The notes: a model not told the origin generated them from the letters alone. 64,000 nucleotides of DNA from Bacillota bacterium (GCA_023409265.1 JAEYHZ010000039.1:77360-141359), one strand, 5' to 3'; shown: positions 25,098-34,513, counted from the stretch's first letter. Numbers and translations: made by a program.

Positions 25098-26008
25098 AAT
25101 TCCCCACCCCCTTCAACAAGTTCAAGGAATCGCTCTTCCAGCGAAGGCCTCTGAACCCGCAAATCCTCCACGGTATCACCCGCCTCCTGCACCTGGCGCA
25201 GTATGGCAAAAACAGAATCTGCCACGTCGCGGCAGCTCCATTCCAGGTAACCGTCTTTTTCTTTCACAAATGACGCGCCGTTTATATTTTTGCCAGGTTC
25301 AAGAGATTTTTTCGAAGTACACAGAAGGATTCGGGTCTCTTTGTTACCCGCCGACGTGACCTGCTCCGGTGTCCCGCATATTGCAATCCTTCCATTGATC
25401 ATAATAGCGATCCGGTCACAGAGCGCCTCGGCTTCTGCCATGTCATGGGTCGCCAGAAGAACAGTTACACCCTGTGATCGGATCTTCCGGATTTCTCCGT
25501 GAAGCTGTGCCCGGCTCTGTACATCAAGACCCGCAGTAGGTTCATCCAAAATTAACACCTCGGGATTATTGACCAGTGCCAGGACAAGATGCAGCCTTCT
25601 TTTTTGACCTGTGGACAGCTCTTTGTATTGTTTTTTCAATAAATTTTCCATACCGAACTTTAAAATCAGCTCCTGTTGCAACCGTACTCCGCTGAATGAG
25701 CTTATAAGCTGCATTGCTTCATCCACCCTGATATTGTCCGGCAGTGACGACGACTGAAGCTGAACCCCGAGTTTTTTCCGGAGCTGCCTGCCGCCACTCT
25801 GAGGATTGCAGCCTGCAACACGAATGTGGCCCGCGTCAATTCGCCTCATTCCTTCAAGGCATTCCAGCGTGGTTGTTTTTCCCGCACCGTTTGGGCCAAG
25901 CAACCCGAACACCACGCCTTTTTCAATTTCCAGGTCGATTTTTTTTACTGCGGTAAACGAACCATAGCGTTTCACCAATCCTTCTACCTTTACTGCCGGC
26001 TCACTCAT
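25094..26008 (-). CDS. ABC transporter ATPase (ABC-2 exporter)
   Basis: 304 residues. Walker A GPNGAGKTT (about 39-47), signature LSTGQKRRL, Walker B VLILDEPTAGLD and an H-loop in LLATHDMAEAEAL are all intact. The C-terminal 80 residues are the extension typical of DrrA/NatA-like exporters. It overlaps the MerR-family gene by eight bases upstream and the permease by four downstream, making a three-gene operon. Confidence 0.95.
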   Translation of the reverse strand: MSEPAVKVEGLVKRYGSFTAVKKIDLEIEKGVVFGLLGPNGAGKTTTLECLEGMRRIDAGHIRVAGCNPQSGGRQLRKKLGVQLQSSSLPDNIRVDEAMQLISSFSGVRLQQELILKFGMENLLKKQYKELSTGQKRRLHLVLALVNNPEVLILDEPTAGLDVQSRAQLHGEIRKIRSQGVTVLLATHDMAEAEALCDRIAIMINGRIAICGTPEQVTSAGNKETRILLCTSKKSLEPGKNINGASFVKEKDGYLEWSCRDVADSVFAILRQVQEAGDTVEDLRVQRPSLEERFLELVEGGGEF

Positions 26009-26813
26009 TATTATCCGCCCCCAATTCCAAAAGGTTTATACTTTTGCCGCTTAAGTAAATATTAAGCGCTGCTCCTAAGAAATGCTCGATTGCTTCCCGA
26101 AAATCTTTTGTTTCATCAGGCCAATCATCAATATCCATTCCGGCTTTAACCAGTGTTTCCAACAAACCCGGGTCACCTCCAGTGAAGTCCATAACCATAT
26201 CCCACCAGCGTTTTGCCAGCTCTTGACCTTCTGCACCTGCCGGATCGGCTCCTTTTTGATACAGAGTGTTCAATTCTGTAAAGATTTCCTGCGATTTTTC
26301 AAATAGAAACCGGCTTTTCTCCTGAGAATCAGCTGTCTGAAACCTTTCGGTAATTTTTTTCAGCTGTTCGGAACCAAAATAACTGAGTAGGAAAGCATAT
26401 GGATTTCCCTGTCTCATCAGATGCATGATTGCCATGAGCTTTTCAAGACTAACGTCCCTTCCCTTTTTTGTTTCATAAATTACGGTATCAAGCATTTTTT
26501 TAATATTATTCAAATTCTCAATTTGCCCAATCAAAATCTCCCTCTGTTCGGTAAATGTCTCTTCAAGATCCGAAGCCGATTTGAATTTCAAAATTTTTTC
26601 TTTTATTTCCTCAAGAGAGAATCCAAAGGATTTGAAAAATAAAATCTGCTGGAGCTTGAAAATATCGCCGAGAGTATACATTCTGCGTCCACCTTCGCTG
26701 AGAGTGGATTTGAGCAGGCCGGTTTTATCATAGTATTGCAGTGTCCTAACCGATATCCCGGCTTCCTCAGCCAGTTTACCAATGGAAAATAAGGGCATTT
26801 CCTGATTTTTCAT
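26001..26813 (-). CDS. MerR/TipAL-type regulator of the ABC-2 exporter
   Basis: 270 residues. N-terminal MerR HTH: FSIGKLAEEAGISVRTLQYY, then GGRRMYTLGDIFKLQQILFF, a dimerisation coil (FTEQREILIGQIENLNNIKK) and a C-terminal helical TipAS-like effector domain (ELNTLYQKGADPAGAEGQEL, KRWWDMVMDFTGGD). TipAS-type domains bind antibiotics or peptides, so a drug-induced exporter is plausible. The promoter just upstream has the stretched spacer expected for MerR control. Confidence 0.92.
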   Translation of the reverse strand: MKNQEMPLFSIGKLAEEAGISVRTLQYYDKTGLLKSTLSEGGRRMYTLGDIFKLQQILFFKSFGFSLEEIKEKILKFKSASDLEETFTEQREILIGQIENLNNIKKMLDTVIYETKKGRDVSLEKLMAIMHLMRQGNPYAFLLSYFGSEQLKKITERFQTADSQEKSRFLFEKSQEIFTELNTLYQKGADPAGAEGQELAKRWWDMVMDFTGGDPGLLETLVKAGMDIDDWPDETKDFREAIEHFLGAALNIYLSGKSINLLELGADNNE

Positions 26814-26835
26814 TCCGCACCTCCTGACACCTTTA

Positions 26836-26866
26836 AGTGTACTACATTACGTAACGTCACGAGCAA
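26836..26866 (-). promoter_or_regulatory. MerR-type promoter with 19-bp spacer and embedded dyad
   Basis: On the minus strand TTGCTC (26866-26861), a 19-bp spacer and TACACT (26841-26836) precede the MerR gene. The spacer contains an almost perfect 14-bp palindrome around TTACGTAA (ACATTACGTAACGT on the plus strand). Over-long 19-bp spacers untwisted by the regulator are the hallmark of MerR-controlled promoters. Confidence 0.75.
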
Positions 26867-26954
26867 GAGTTTTTAAAATATTTCAGATATTTTGTTTTTA
26901 ATCTGCAAAATGGGGATGAGCCGTTGTTGTCCTGATGATGGTTACAATCCAGGC

Positions 26955-27431
26955 TTAGCTAACTTTGATTAAATCGTAAGATTTGATATTGAATCTTTCT
27001 ATTACGCTTTTCAATAGAGTTTCCCGTACTGAAATATAGATTGTGCTATTGAGCAGTAAAAACTGTGATAATATTTCAGAAAATCCCTTTCCCTGTAATT
27101 CCAAAGGACCGATTTCATCAATAAAAACAGGAGAGATGTTATTTTGAATAATATCATCGGCAATATTAAAGACATAATCAAAGCCCTCCCGGGAAAAACT
27201 GTAGACATCGTAGCGGTATTTCTCATTCCAATAAGCCGGAATATATCCTTCCTTAAAGGAAAACGGTTTGCCTGCTCCGGTTGATAACCTTACAACCTGC
27301 TGCCCGATATAAGTTCCATCAATATATACTTTGGGCAGTATAAAACCATCTCCATTTTTTAACTCTTTATATAATGATAAAAGCTTGGTGGTTTTGCCAC
27401 TATTAACTGATCCTGTTACTATGTGCACCAT
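26955..27431 (-). CDS. THEP1-like P-loop NTPase
   Basis: 158 residues. Walker A is HIVTGSVNSGKTTKL (residues 3-17) and Walker B is PVFIDEIGPLELQGKGF, a combination typical of the NTPase-THEP1 nucleoside triphosphatase family. It closes the molybdenum-hydroxylase operon after the MobA-like gene. In some genomes such ATPases sit with molybdenum-enzyme clusters; a role in cofactor handling is inference. Confidence 0.8.
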   Translation of the reverse strand: MVHIVTGSVNSGKTTKLLSLYKELKNGDGFILPKVYIDGTYIGQQVVRLSTGAGKPFSFKEGYIPAYWNEKYRYDVYSFSREGFDYVFNIADDIIQNNISPVFIDEIGPLELQGKGFSEILSQFLLLNSTIYISVRETLLKSVIERFNIKSYDLIKVS

Positions 27432-27450
27432 ATGTCACCTAAGATATTAA

Positions 27451-28020
27451 TTAATGTTTAAAAGAATTCCGTACTTTCATATAATCCTCCTGAGTATCAA
27501 TATCGAATAAGATACCCGGACTTTGAACCTCTATAGTTTTAAAACTGTTATGGGCGATGAAATCTCTCAGGCTGCTATATTCTGTTGTGGAAAGAAGCAG
27601 GTCTGCCATTCTCCTGTTTATGAGCACCGGATGGCCTTTAGCTCCCCCGAAAACTGGTATGACTATGTCACCCTTTACTCCCAGCAGTTTTTTGTAAACA
27701 TCTTCACTGACCAAAGGATAATCTCCGGGAATTAAGAAAATCCTATCACCCACAACATGTTTAAATCCTTCTATAACCGAGCTGAACATGCCGGATTCAT
27801 AATTTTCATTATATACCAGTTCTATCTTTGAGTACTTGTCCAAAATCGGAGTAAGATTTTTAGCGTTATAGCCTCCCACCACAATAATGTTGGAGCAGGC
27901 GTCATACATTCCCTCTATACATCGCTCTATAACGGACTTACCGCCCAGATCCAATGTCATTTTGTATGCGCCTGCTCTCGATGAAAATCCAGCAGCTAAT
28001 ATAATTCCTTCTATCAACAT
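27451..28020 (-). CDS. MobA-like / MocA-type molybdenum cofactor nucleotidyltransferase
   Basis: 189 residues. The nucleotidyltransferase signature GIILAAGFSSRAGAYKM is at 5-21, and metal-binding and product-site motifs VVGGYNA and FLIPGDYPLVS follow. It would attach CMP (or GMP) to molybdopterin for insertion into the hydroxylase encoded upstream. Its start lies just downstream of the membrane-protein stop. Confidence 0.88.
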   Translation of the reverse strand: MLIEGIILAAGFSSRAGAYKMTLDLGGKSVIERCIEGMYDACSNIIVVGGYNAKNLTPILDKYSKIELVYNENYESGMFSSVIEGFKHVVGDRIFLIPGDYPLVSEDVYKKLLGVKGDIVIPVFGGAKGHPVLINRRMADLLLSTTEYSSLRDFIAHNSFKTIEVQSPGILFDIDTQEDYMKVRNSFKH

Positions 28021-28024
28021 AATT

Positions 28025-28714
28025 TTACAACACCCTTTGAAGGATTAATGCAACAGCCAGCAAGCTAAAAGCAGCGATTGGCCTAAAACTAATATCCTCA
28101 ATGCTTCCTGATTTTATTAGTTTATCCGAAAATAGCCAGGAGTATTTGTTCTTATGTAAAATCATTCCTTTTACTCGTAACGCTGCCATTAGTATTCCAT
28201 AAATGAATATGCTGTTTATCAAACCTTCGTACACTACGAACTTAAGCAGAGCTGCAATATCTTTGTATGGGTAGGCAGGCATTAACCACGCAGGCATGAC
28301 AAGTAAAGCAATAAGGAACAGGCATCTCCATAACAGGCTGACAGATGCTATTTTAATCAGCTTGAGTTTTTGTGTGTATTTCTTCCAAACAAGTAATTTG
28401 AGTATTGCAAATAACGAAAGACCTTCCAGCAATATTGATATGGCAGGGCAAATCACTATCACTAAATTTGCTGTCATAAAGAAGTTTATAAACTTTATGG
28501 CGGCAGCGACCATAGATGTAAAAAGTACTGAATTCAGCCGGCCGGTCTGCTTGTAAACCATGCCCATAAAGAAATAAGCAAAGGGGAACCAAATGAACCA
28601 CCCTATATTAAATGCGGTGATATGCAACAGGTGCCCAAGAGTTGCCTCCTCAAGTCCCCATAAAGCACCCCAGAATATTACGGCGCTGATATATTTTTTT
28701 AACAAATACTTCAA
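28025..28714 (-). CDS. Unknown polytopic membrane protein in the molybdenum-hydroxylase operon
   Basis: 229 residues with about six to seven hydrophobic segments, including VIFWGALWGLEEATLGHLLH near the N-terminus, VVYEGLINSIFIYGILMAAL, and a final TM at the C-terminus (IAAFSLLAVALILQ). I do not recognise the family. Its position between the FeS subunit and the MobA-like gene suggests transport of the substrate, or membrane placement of the enzyme. No catalytic motif seen. Confidence 0.75.
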   Translation of the reverse strand: MKYLLKKYISAVIFWGALWGLEEATLGHLLHITAFNIGWFIWFPFAYFFMGMVYKQTGRLNSVLFTSMVAAAIKFINFFMTANLVIVICPAISILLEGLSLFAILKLLVWKKYTQKLKLIKIASVSLLWRCLFLIALLVMPAWLMPAYPYKDIAALLKFVVYEGLINSIFIYGILMAALRVKGMILHKNKYSWLFSDKLIKSGSIEDISFRPIAAFSLLAVALILQRVL

Positions 28715-28791
28715 CTCCTGTTATTAAAATTATTAACCCAAAATATTCTATGAGTAGTTATTGAGTTCTATTCCTTTCAATAGATAAGAAA

Positions 28792-29265
28792 TCAGATGGA
28801 TTCTGGTCTTAAAACTGATTTTATTGCTTTTCTGATCTCTTCATAGCTGGTGCATCTGCAAATGTTGGATTGGAGCCATTCTTCCATAACATATTCTTCC
28901 GCATCAGGGTGAATATTGGCCAGAGAGTGGCATACCATCAAAAAGCCGGAAGTACAGTAGCCGCACTGGAATCCCCAGTTTTCTACAAATGCATTCTGTA
29001 TTGGAGCATTTTGAAGCCCCTCGACCGTGGTTACTTTATGTCCCATGGCTTCAACTGCCAGCATCAGGCATGATTTAACCGGCCAGCCGTCGACAAGAAC
29101 TGTGCATGCACCGCAGTCACCGTTTTCACACCCTGGCTTGGCCCCTGTTAACCCCAGTTGTTCCCTGAGGACATACAGAAGAACATCTGAAGGACTTATG
29201 GCAACATCCTTCTTTTCTCCATTTATATCAAGCTCAATGATACTTTTTCCTTCCACTTTAAGCAT
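28792..29265 (-). CDS. Molybdenum hydroxylase [2Fe-2S] small subunit (XdhC/CoxS-type)
   Basis: 157 residues with two [2Fe-2S] clusters. The plant-ferredoxin cluster is GCENGDCGACTVLVDGWPVKSC and the second, helical cluster has CGYCTSGFLMVCHSL and NICRCTSYEEI. It passes electrons from the Mo site to FAD. The start overlaps the FAD-subunit stop (29265), so the genes are coupled. Confidence 0.95.
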   Translation of the reverse strand: MLKVEGKSIIELDINGEKKDVAISPSDVLLYVLREQLGLTGAKPGCENGDCGACTVLVDGWPVKSCLMLAVEAMGHKVTTVEGLQNAPIQNAFVENWGFQCGYCTSGFLMVCHSLANIHPDAEEYVMEEWLQSNICRCTSYEEIRKAIKSVLRPESI

Positions 29266-30101
29266 TAATGCGCTCCCTCCAGTGTTTCCAATGTTGTCAT
29301 TAACACGTTCTTCAGCACAAATTTCCGGTATTTGTCTGAGCCCCCCACATCATTTAAAACAGGTGCTGGCAGTTGATTAAGAACATTATTCACCCTTGTT
29401 TCCCTGGAGCTATTTGTATCATTGAGGCTACCCTCAATTTGAGAAGATCTGAAGGGAAAACCACATACTCCACTGAAAGCAATCCTGAGCTTGTCATTTT
29501 GTTTAGTAGCTGCTATTGAAACCAATGGGTAATCAATTTTTTCGTTTTTAGTTTTTTTAACATGGACAAAGGGTAATGCAGTATATTCTTTTTCAAGTGC
29601 AAACCGAACAATAAACTCACCCTTTGCCAGGTGCAACCTTTCTATAAAAACCTCAGATAATGGTACATTTCTGAGCTTATTTTCGCCGGCAATAGTCACA
29701 TAAGTATCGGATAACAGCAGAGGCAGAACTGCTTCCCTGTATATGATGGTTCCCCCAATGTTCCCCCCAAGTGTTATCTTGCACTGTATGGTATGGTCGG
29801 CAATTCTGCCGCAGGTCTTACCAAGCAGCGGGAACATTTTCGATTCCGATATCCGTGACAAGGTGACTGATGAGCCGATAATTAACAAATCTTCCCGGAC
29901 TTCCAGAACATTGCATTCCGGAATCCCTTTCAGGTCAATTACAGCTTTGGTAAAAACATTATGAACCCTGGCCATACTTATAAATTCAGTACCTCCTCCA
30001 TAATAAAGAGGTGATTTACCTTGTGATTCCAATTCCTTATATATTTGCACAGCTTCGTCAATTGTATCAGGTCTGTAATAGTCAAAACTAAATGGGATCA
30101 T
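29265..30101 (-). CDS. Molybdenum hydroxylase FAD-binding subunit (CoxM-type)
   Basis: 278 residues. The FAD-binding motif is in SPLYYGGGTEFISMARVHN, with a second motif in CKITLGGNIGG. The C-terminal CO-dehydrogenase flavoprotein domain follows (RIAFSGVCGFPFRS, then LKNVLMTTLETL). It accepts electrons from the FeS subunit. Four-base overlap with the large subunit upstream. Confidence 0.93.
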   Translation of the reverse strand: MIPFSFDYYRPDTIDEAVQIYKELESQGKSPLYYGGGTEFISMARVHNVFTKAVIDLKGIPECNVLEVREDLLIIGSSVTLSRISESKMFPLLGKTCGRIADHTIQCKITLGGNIGGTIIYREAVLPLLLSDTYVTIAGENKLRNVPLSEVFIERLHLAKGEFIVRFALEKEYTALPFVHVKKTKNEKIDYPLVSIAATKQNDKLRIAFSGVCGFPFRSSQIEGSLNDTNSSRETRVNNVLNQLPAPVLNDVGGSDKYRKFVLKNVLMTTLETLEGAH

Positions 30102-32434
30102 GCAGTACCCCCGGTTTTAACACTCCAGATGTATTCAGGTGTCAGTGGCAACTGATTTAAATCAGCCTGTGCAGCAGATGATAACGCATTTGCAAGTGCT
30201 GCAGGGATTCCGATTATTCCATGTTCGGCAATTCCTCTTGCAGCGTAGGGGGCATCCTCTTGAGGAGTTTCTATAAAATCGACAATATATTCGGGTTCCT
30301 CACCGATGTGCATCACTTTATAAGTCCGCAAACTTGTGGTCAATACTTTTCCGGAAGAATCATAAGAAAAGGCCTCACGGCTGCCAAGCCCGAACCCCAT
30401 GCACATTCCACCCGTTATCAGGCCTCTGGCGGTTTTGGGATTCAGCACTTTCCCTGCGTCAATAGCTGTCGCAGCCTTAACCAACCTATAAGTATATTCT
30501 TTTGTGTCAAATTCAACTTCGACTGCCTGGGCACCAACAGTCCAGGCCGGGCCGGTCTTGCCTTTACCGGTTTCCTTATCCAGATCCGCGATGCGGCTCA
30601 TAATAAAACTTCCACGCCCCAATATTTGGCCTTCAATTGCATTTCCATCAGGATATTTATATCCGTGAACCAAATCCTTAAATGCTACATAAATTGTTGG
30701 ATCCTCTTTTAAATATACTCTTTCTTCTGCAACACACAAATCTTCGGGAGGGCACCTCAAAACTACAGCTGCAAGACTGCGCAGTTGCCTGTTCAAGTCT
30801 TCGGCTGCCCTTAAGGTCGCTCTGCCGGCCATATAGGTTGTCATACTGGCAACGGTTTTCCAATGTTCAGGACTAACCCTTGTGTCTACGTCCAGATTCA
30901 CGTGGATTCTATTAATGTCCATTTTCATTTTCTCTGCAAGAATTTGAGCCAATGTGGTTTTCATGCCCGGACCATATTCAACTACACCGCTGTTAAGATT
31001 AATACTGCCATCTGTATTGAAAGTCAGAAATACACCTGAAACAGAATCGGTGGGCGAGTCAGAGGTTTTCCAGAAACAGCTTACTCCTTTTGCTCTTACC
31101 GTATTGCCGTCCAGCTGAATTCTCATTCCTTCATTCCAGTTTATGGAAGCCTTAAGTTTATTAAGGCAGGCGGTTAAGTTTCCGAAGTTGCTAAGGGTTG
31201 TTTTTACCTGGGTTGGAGTGGTTTTTCCAGGAACCAGGGCATTTTTCAACCTTATTTCCAAAGGGTCTATTCCAAGCTTGGATGCAAGCTTATCTAATGT
31301 TCTTTCAATGCAGAAAGCACAGGATGCATGACCGAAGCCTCTAAAGGCTGTACTATAAGGGTGATTTGTATATACAGAAAGGGAATCGCACCAAACATTT
31401 TCAATATAATAGGGGCCTGTACAAACAACAGCTATGGATTTTGCAAGGCGTGGACCTAAATCGGCGTAAGCACCGGCGTCGACCATATAAGTCATCTCGG
31501 CGGCTTTTAGCAGCCCATCTCTTGAGGCACCCAGCTTAATCCTGGCTTCCAGACCCAACCGGCAGGGAGATGTAACAATGTCTTCTTCCCTGCTGTTTGT
31601 AATTTTAACACTCCTTCCGCCTACAGCTTTTGAGGCAATATAAGCAAGAAGTTCAAGCTGGACAGGAGCTTTTCCACCAAAACCGCCCCCTACAAGAGGT
31701 GTTTTTACAGTTATCTTCCCCTCTTCTATTCCAAAAAATTGACTGATGAATTTTTTTACAGAATAGGGTGCCTGTGTGGAAGAGCTTATAACTACCTCAC
31801 CGTCTGCATGTATTTCAGCTCTTGTATTTCTTGTTTCCATAGCTATATGGTCCGACTTTGGCAGTGCATAACTTGCTTCAATTACAACTTCACTTTCAGC
31901 CCAGCCTTTAGCCATATCACCCTTTCTTATCTTAATTCGCTCAGCTATATTGGTGTTTGGCTCCGGAGTAACGTCTTTTGCCGCACGCTTGTAATTTGCC
32001 AGGTTTTCATGAATAAGAGGTGAATGAGTTTTCAGAGCTTCACCTGGTGAAGTTATCACGGGCAAGGGCTCGTAGTCCACCTTTACCAGCTTGACGGCAC
32101 TCATTGCTTCGCGCTCGCTGTTACCTACAACTAAAGCAACAGGTTCACCAAAATATCTCACTCTGTCTATTGCGATTGGAGGACGGTCTTCTATAACTGC
32201 ACCACAAAGGATTGGATAATCTTTTCCTGTAATCACGGCCTGTATTCCCGGAGCCGCTGCGGCTTCCGAGATATCTATATTATTAATTTTTGCATGTGTG
32301 TATGGACTGGTAACCATTTTAGCATGTAAAATGCCGGGTACAATGTAATCATCAGTGTATTTCGCTACACCCGTAACTTTATCCCATGCTTCTTTCCGTT
32401 GAATACTGGTACCTATTGTTACTGCTGCGTCCAA
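30098..32434 (-). CDS. Xanthine dehydrogenase-family molybdopterin-binding large subunit
   Basis: 778 residues from the TTG at 32434, which has GGAGG eight bases upstream; an upstream ATG at 32482 lacks a good ribosome site. The N-terminal hammerhead region (DKVTGVAKYTDDYIVPGILHAK) is followed by Moco motifs GGGFGGKAP and TAFRGFGHASCAF, and by RGIAEHGIIGIPAALANAL, whose Glu fits the catalytic base of this family. The substrate is not evident: purines, nicotinate, aldehydes or other heterocycles are possible. Neither xdhC-type maturation nor a purine pathway is in view. Confidence 0.92.
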   Translation of the reverse strand: MDAAVTIGTSIQRKEAWDKVTGVAKYTDDYIVPGILHAKMVTSPYTHAKINNIDISEAAAAPGIQAVITGKDYPILCGAVIEDRPPIAIDRVRYFGEPVALVVGNSEREAMSAVKLVKVDYEPLPVITSPGEALKTHSPLIHENLANYKRAAKDVTPEPNTNIAERIKIRKGDMAKGWAESEVVIEASYALPKSDHIAMETRNTRAEIHADGEVVISSSTQAPYSVKKFISQFFGIEEGKITVKTPLVGGGFGGKAPVQLELLAYIASKAVGGRSVKITNSREEDIVTSPCRLGLEARIKLGASRDGLLKAAEMTYMVDAGAYADLGPRLAKSIAVVCTGPYYIENVWCDSLSVYTNHPYSTAFRGFGHASCAFCIERTLDKLASKLGIDPLEIRLKNALVPGKTTPTQVKTTLSNFGNLTACLNKLKASINWNEGMRIQLDGNTVRAKGVSCFWKTSDSPTDSVSGVFLTFNTDGSINLNSGVVEYGPGMKTTLAQILAEKMKMDINRIHVNLDVDTRVSPEHWKTVASMTTYMAGRATLRAAEDLNRQLRSLAAVVLRCPPEDLCVAEERVYLKEDPTIYVAFKDLVHGYKYPDGNAIEGQILGRGSFIMSRIADLDKETGKGKTGPAWTVGAQAVEVEFDTKEYTYRLVKAATAIDAGKVLNPKTARGLITGGMCMGFGLGSREAFSYDSSGKVLTTSLRTYKVMHIGEEPEYIVDFIETPQEDAPYAARGIAEHGIIGIPAALANALSSAAQADLNQLPLTPEYIWSVKTGGTA

Positions 32435-32615
32435 ATAGCTTTCCTCCATTTTTGTCAAATGAATTCTTATCATTAAATACATTTGTATTTTAATAATGTA
32501 AAGATCTATGAATTATCAGGTATTTTTTCCAGTATCAAGTATATTTATTCTTGCAGAATATCCTGAGAACTATTAAGAGCCAAAATAAGAAAAAGTTGCA
32601 GGTAAAAAAGCATGA

Positions 32616-33314
32616 TCAACTATTACTTTTTTTAAGAACCTTACCTAATAATTTCAGGAATATCATGCTGACTTCAACCCAAAGCCAGCTGTAAAGAAGT
32701 GCAAAGGCATAAATGGCTCCTGCCATAGATATATTAAAATCATCGGACACTGAAGGTCCCAATATGGGAAATTTAAAGATATACAGTAAAAGGAAAACTC
32801 CAACGGTTAGAGAAAATGCAGCAAAAGCAATAACGAGAACTCTTTTATTTAAAAATCTGAAGGCAAAGCCTATGCCGATTCCTAAGAGTCCAGTTGTAAA
32901 AGGAAATACTATTATCTCAGAAGGCTGTAATACAAACAGAAGGCACAAGGTAGTAATATAAGCCATAATTCCTGTAGGTACCGCCAGTATTGTTGCCAAA
33001 GCGATAGGAAGGGTAACCAGAGCACTTAATGCAAAACCAGGGCCGCCAAGTGCTCCGGCTGCTTGCAATATAACCGCTATTGCAGAAAGTAATGCAGAAA
33101 TGACAAGCCTTTGTGTTTTACTTTCATCAGCAATAATTGTTGATTTTATTGCTTCGACCTTCTCAGCAACCGGACTGGCCCAATATCCGGTAAATTTAGA
33201 TAATGAGAGAGTTACATACTTTTTAATGTAACCTATAATTTTAGATAAAACTGATTTAAAATTAGTGAGCCTTTGACCGGCTGGTATAACTAATTCTGTA
33301 AACTTACTCAGCAT
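32616..33314 (-). CDS. Membrane protein resembling an ECF-transporter S component
   Basis: 232 residues. A soluble basic N-terminal segment of about 65 residues precedes TRLVISALLSAIAVILQAAG-like hydrophobic segments and four to five further TMs; the RLVISALLSAIAVIL pattern is characteristic of ECF S components (substrate-binding subunits). As first gene of the molybdenum-hydroxylase operon it may import the enzyme's substrate. No energising EcfAT genes are in view. The family call is tentative. Confidence 0.55.
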   Translation of the reverse strand: MLSKFTELVIPAGQRLTNFKSVLSKIIGYIKKYVTLSLSKFTGYWASPVAEKVEAIKSTIIADESKTQRLVISALLSAIAVILQAAGALGGPGFALSALVTLPIALATILAVPTGIMAYITTLCLLFVLQPSEIIVFPFTTGLLGIGIGFAFRFLNKRVLVIAFAAFSLTVGVFLLLYIFKFPILGPSVSDDFNISMAGAIYAFALLYSWLWVEVSMIFLKLLGKVLKKSNS

Positions 33315-33583
33315 TGCTCACTCCTTATACTATGATATTAGATTAATATGATAGTATTAAAAGTGTTATAACTGTATTTTCGGGGTTTATGATTACCGAA
33401 CTGGAGTAACCGATAAAACCTAAGCAATCTCTTTAATTACGAGGGCTTTATGATAGATGAGTGTCTTTAAAGACTCTATTATCCATCTTTGTCTAACTCG
33501 GCTTCCCATTACAGTTGAAGAATAATGTTGAATTTACAACATAAAAAGATGCCTTGCAATGTTGTGAATTGTATATTTATGGA
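33315..33583. other. Leader region of the molybdenum-hydroxylase operon with nested stems
   Basis: No gene. On the minus strand two stems are visible: GAGTCTTTAAAGACACTC (about 33450-33467) within a longer GATGGATA/CATCTATC flanking pair, and GGTTAC/GTAATC (about 33389-33409) within GGTTTTAT/ATAAACC. I compared it with the molybdenum-cofactor riboswitch and did not find its conserved core. It could be a structured leader of another kind. Confidence 0.4.
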
Positions 33584-34000
33584 TTAATCGTATATTACAT
33601 TTTTTCCTTCTTCACTTAATTTTTTTAAAGATGAAAGCATATGATTTATTTCTTCATCGGAATGTCTTTCCCATGAACCTAATTCGGCTATTATTTTCAA
33701 AGGAGATTTAGACCTATAAGAACGTGTTGGATTTCCAGGAAATTTTTTGTCAGTTAAGTTCGGGTCATTTTCAAATTCACCTAATGGTTCTACAATGTAA
33801 ATTCTTTCTTTTGAGCTAGATTTCGCTAATTCAGCCCCCCATTTAGCAGCATTTAATGTTCCAGTAAAATAAATATAGTTTGATTTTTTATCCTGGTAAT
33901 TTGATAAGTGTTGTGGTTCTAATAAATCTCCAAGTTTTAGTTCTGCTTTAGTACCATGAAAAAAAGGACCATTATCTAAAACATCTTTTTTGTCATTCAT
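33584..34000 (-). CDS. arr: Rifamycin ADP-ribosyltransferase (Arr family)
   Basis: 138 residues, the full length of the family. Signatures: FFHGTKAELKLGDLL, IYFTGTLNAAKWGAEL and IYIVEPLGEFENDPNLTDKKFPGNPTRSYRSK-type ending, with the conserved His, Tyr and Asp positions of Arr. It transfers ADP-ribose from NAD+ to the rifamycin ansa hydroxyl. AAGGAGTG precedes the ATG. It stands alone between larger operons; chromosomal arr genes are widespread in environmental Firmicutes. Confidence 0.93.
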   Translation of the reverse strand: MNDKKDVLDNGPFFHGTKAELKLGDLLEPQHLSNYQDKKSNYIYFTGTLNAAKWGAELAKSSSKERIYIVEPLGEFENDPNLTDKKFPGNPTRSYRSKSPLKIIAELGSWERHSDEEINHMLSSLKKLSEEGKNVIYD

Positions 34001-34513
34001 ACTGTTACACTCCTTTTATATTTTAATTTAACATATCATTATTGTATAAAAATAAGTCCTAAGTTGTTTCTGCCTGAGAAATAAATATTAAAAAAATCGT
34101 TAGCACTCTATGAAAAATCATGTAGTTAAATGGCACTTTTATTGAAGACCAAGCACATAAGAACTCATACTTTTACCTCCTTCGGCAATTCCTTTTTTGA
34201 TAATTTTTATGACATTCTACCAGCTAACGCGATTTATAGGAGTATTATACTAGTCTATCTTTATTGTTTCTTTTGTAATTTTACATATACCCCATTACCC
34301 CGTCTTTTTCTTTGTAGAATAATACTCCTCCAAAAAATTTGAATAGCGTGCTATTGCATTATAACACCGGCAAATAGGAACAAATAGTCTACAATTACAA
34401 TTTTTTATATGTTATAATTAAAGTGGAGAGAATCATTTCATCAAATAAAGACCAGCGATTCAGAAAATATTATCTTATTCGGCGGCCATTTTTCTTATTT
34501 TTATTATTTCAGT
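34001..34513. other. 513-bp AT-rich gap
   Basis: Between the arr start and the end of the carboxypeptidase gene. I see the presumable arr promoter close to 34010-34080 and a TATAAT hexamer at 34413-34418 on the plus strand without a good -35. No plausible gene; short plus-strand frames lack ribosome sites. Confidence 0.5.

Noticed and set aside
33315..33583. Molybdenum-cofactor or cobalamin riboswitch upstream of the hydroxylase operon
   Set aside because: Stems are present, but the conserved core sequences of neither class could be matched by eye.
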